Positions 5,937 to 6,194 of a stretch of 6,194 nt of DNA are shown piece by piece (position 1 is the first letter of the stretch; every line of letters begins with the position of its first letter). The notes below the pieces were generated by a model, which searched no databases, was not told where the DNA came from, and saw only the letters and a program-made list of their open reading frames with translations. The stretch is taken from positions 1 through 6,194 of the forward strand of contig JANTHQ010000125.1 in the NCBI GenBank assembly GCA_024762375.1, in the 5' to 3' direction. Origin of the DNA: Anaerolineaceae bacterium. Lineage in GTDB: Bacteria; Chloroflexota; Anaerolineae; 4572-78. The position numbers and the translations under genes were made by a program.

Positions 5937-6073
5937 CACCACAGAGGCGCAGAGAACCAGAGAATTTAAAGTTTTTGAGTTTTTGACTCAAATTTGTGCC
6001 GAAAATTGCAGATACCGCCGTATATTCGGTTCTCAAACCTTATTTTTCTCTGTAACTCCGTGTCTCTGTGGTT
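5937..6073. repeat. Long imperfect inverted repeat with CAGAG units at 8-bp period (ACCACAGAG-type element)
   Basis: The left arm 5937-5964 (CACCACAGAGGCGCAGAG...) and right arm 6046-6073 (ending TCTCTGTGGTT) are complementary at 21 of 28 positions, separated by 81 bp. Each arm is itself a short tandem array: CAGAG starts at 5942, 5950 and 5958 in the left arm, and CTCTG, CTCCG and CTCTG start at 6048, 6056 and 6064 in the right arm, all spaced 8 bp. I recall similar ACCACAGAG-type sequences as dispersed intergenic repeats in several bacterial phyla. The element sits between two same-direction genes and could fold in their transcript, but no U-tract directly follows either arm, so a terminator role is not shown. 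Confidence 0.75.
5974..5992. other. Perfect 7-bp hairpin in the spacer of the inverted repeat
   Basis: TTTGAGT (5974-5980) and ACTCAAA (5986-5992) are exact reverse complements around a 5-base loop (TTTTG). The site lies 78 bp upstream of the reductase-fusion start, in the only sizeable non-coding gap, so it could be an operator-like dyad or part of the repeat's internal fold. No regulator gene is in the window and no convincing promoter can be placed against it. Confidence 0.4.
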
Positions 6074-6104
6074 CATTTTCTACCCTTTTTTGCAGAGGAC
6101 TTCT

Positions 6105-6194
6105 CTACTTCATCACCAAATCGCCGTAGCCTTTTTCTTTCAACAGAGCGGGATACTGGCTATACAGTGGTTTGATGGCGGGCAGCAATTTCAA
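6105..6194 (-). CDS. C-terminal end of an unrecognised protein, cut by window edge
   Basis: Read on the minus strand from the right edge, 29 sense codons are followed by TAG at 6107-6105. The peptide begins LKLLPAIKPLYSQYPALL and ends KEKGYGDLVMK. It has balanced, protein-like composition, with codon choice like the neighbouring genes, and it stops shortly before the AT-richer intergenic gap, as a true gene end would. I do not recognise the family from this fragment. The gene runs in the same direction as the lipid cluster, but 208 bp and a palindromic repeat separate them, so it is probably a separate transcription unit. Confidence 0.6.
   Translation of the reverse strand: MKLLPAIKPLYSQYPALLKEKGYGDLVMK

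Noticed and set aside
5960..5992. A sigma-70-like promoter for the operon (TTGAGT, 17 bases, TAAATT on the minus strand)
   Set aside because: Each box matches the consensus at only four of six positions in AT-rich sequence that would give such matches by chance, and it overlaps a repeat.

Overview
The window looks like bacterial chromosome: GC-rich, densely packed and dominated by lipid-related genes. No marker gene fixes the taxon. The protein types (a patatin of the MFFYNVMRYSAR type, a PlsC-superfamily protein with a long N-terminal region, a stand-alone SCP2 domain protein, a quinate-5-dehydrogenase-like/acyl-ACP-reductase fusion) and the short-unit palindromic repeats between genes remind me most of Chloroflexota, perhaps Anaerolineae. 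That assignment is inference from memory, not a search result.

Layout. Positions 1-1105 (+) hold the 3' part of a patatin-like phospholipase gene; its nucleophile serine lies just off the left edge. It converges, across a 42-bp gap, on a minus-strand cluster. In transcription order (right to left) the cluster is: a 725-residue fusion protein (5896-3719), an extended-type SDR (3722-2760, overlapping the previous stop as ATGA), a PlsC-superfamily acyltransferase homologue with a zinc-finger-like N-terminus (2694-1558), and a small SCP2 sterol-carrier-type protein (1549-1148, 8 bp after the previous stop). To the right of the cluster is a 208-bp AT-richer gap holding a palindromic repeat, then the last 29 codons of another minus-strand gene (6194-6105).

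How the genes may work together. The fusion protein carries a full cyanobacterial-type long-chain acyl-ACP reductase (AAR) module, with the catalytic cysteine and the NADPH-binding GATGxIG motif conserved, and ends in a probable membrane anchor. A fatty-aldehyde-forming enzyme coupled to a short-chain dehydrogenase homologue, an acyltransferase homologue and a lipid-carrier domain suggests a membrane-associated system that makes or handles fatty aldehyde or alcohol, for example for wax esters, ether lipids or modified lipids. No aldehyde deformylating oxygenase is visible. The acyltransferase homologue has lost the active-site NH and the following Asp, and FPEG is YPTD, so it may be a lipid-binding or scaffold pseudoenzyme. 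The SDR also lacks the canonical YxxxK.

Two non-coding elements stand out. One lies at 2711-2771 (inverted arrays of a 7-bp unit), the other at 5937-6073 (inverted arrays of an 8-bp-period unit). They share the same architecture with different sequence, and the first supplies the last codons and the stop codon of the SDR gene.
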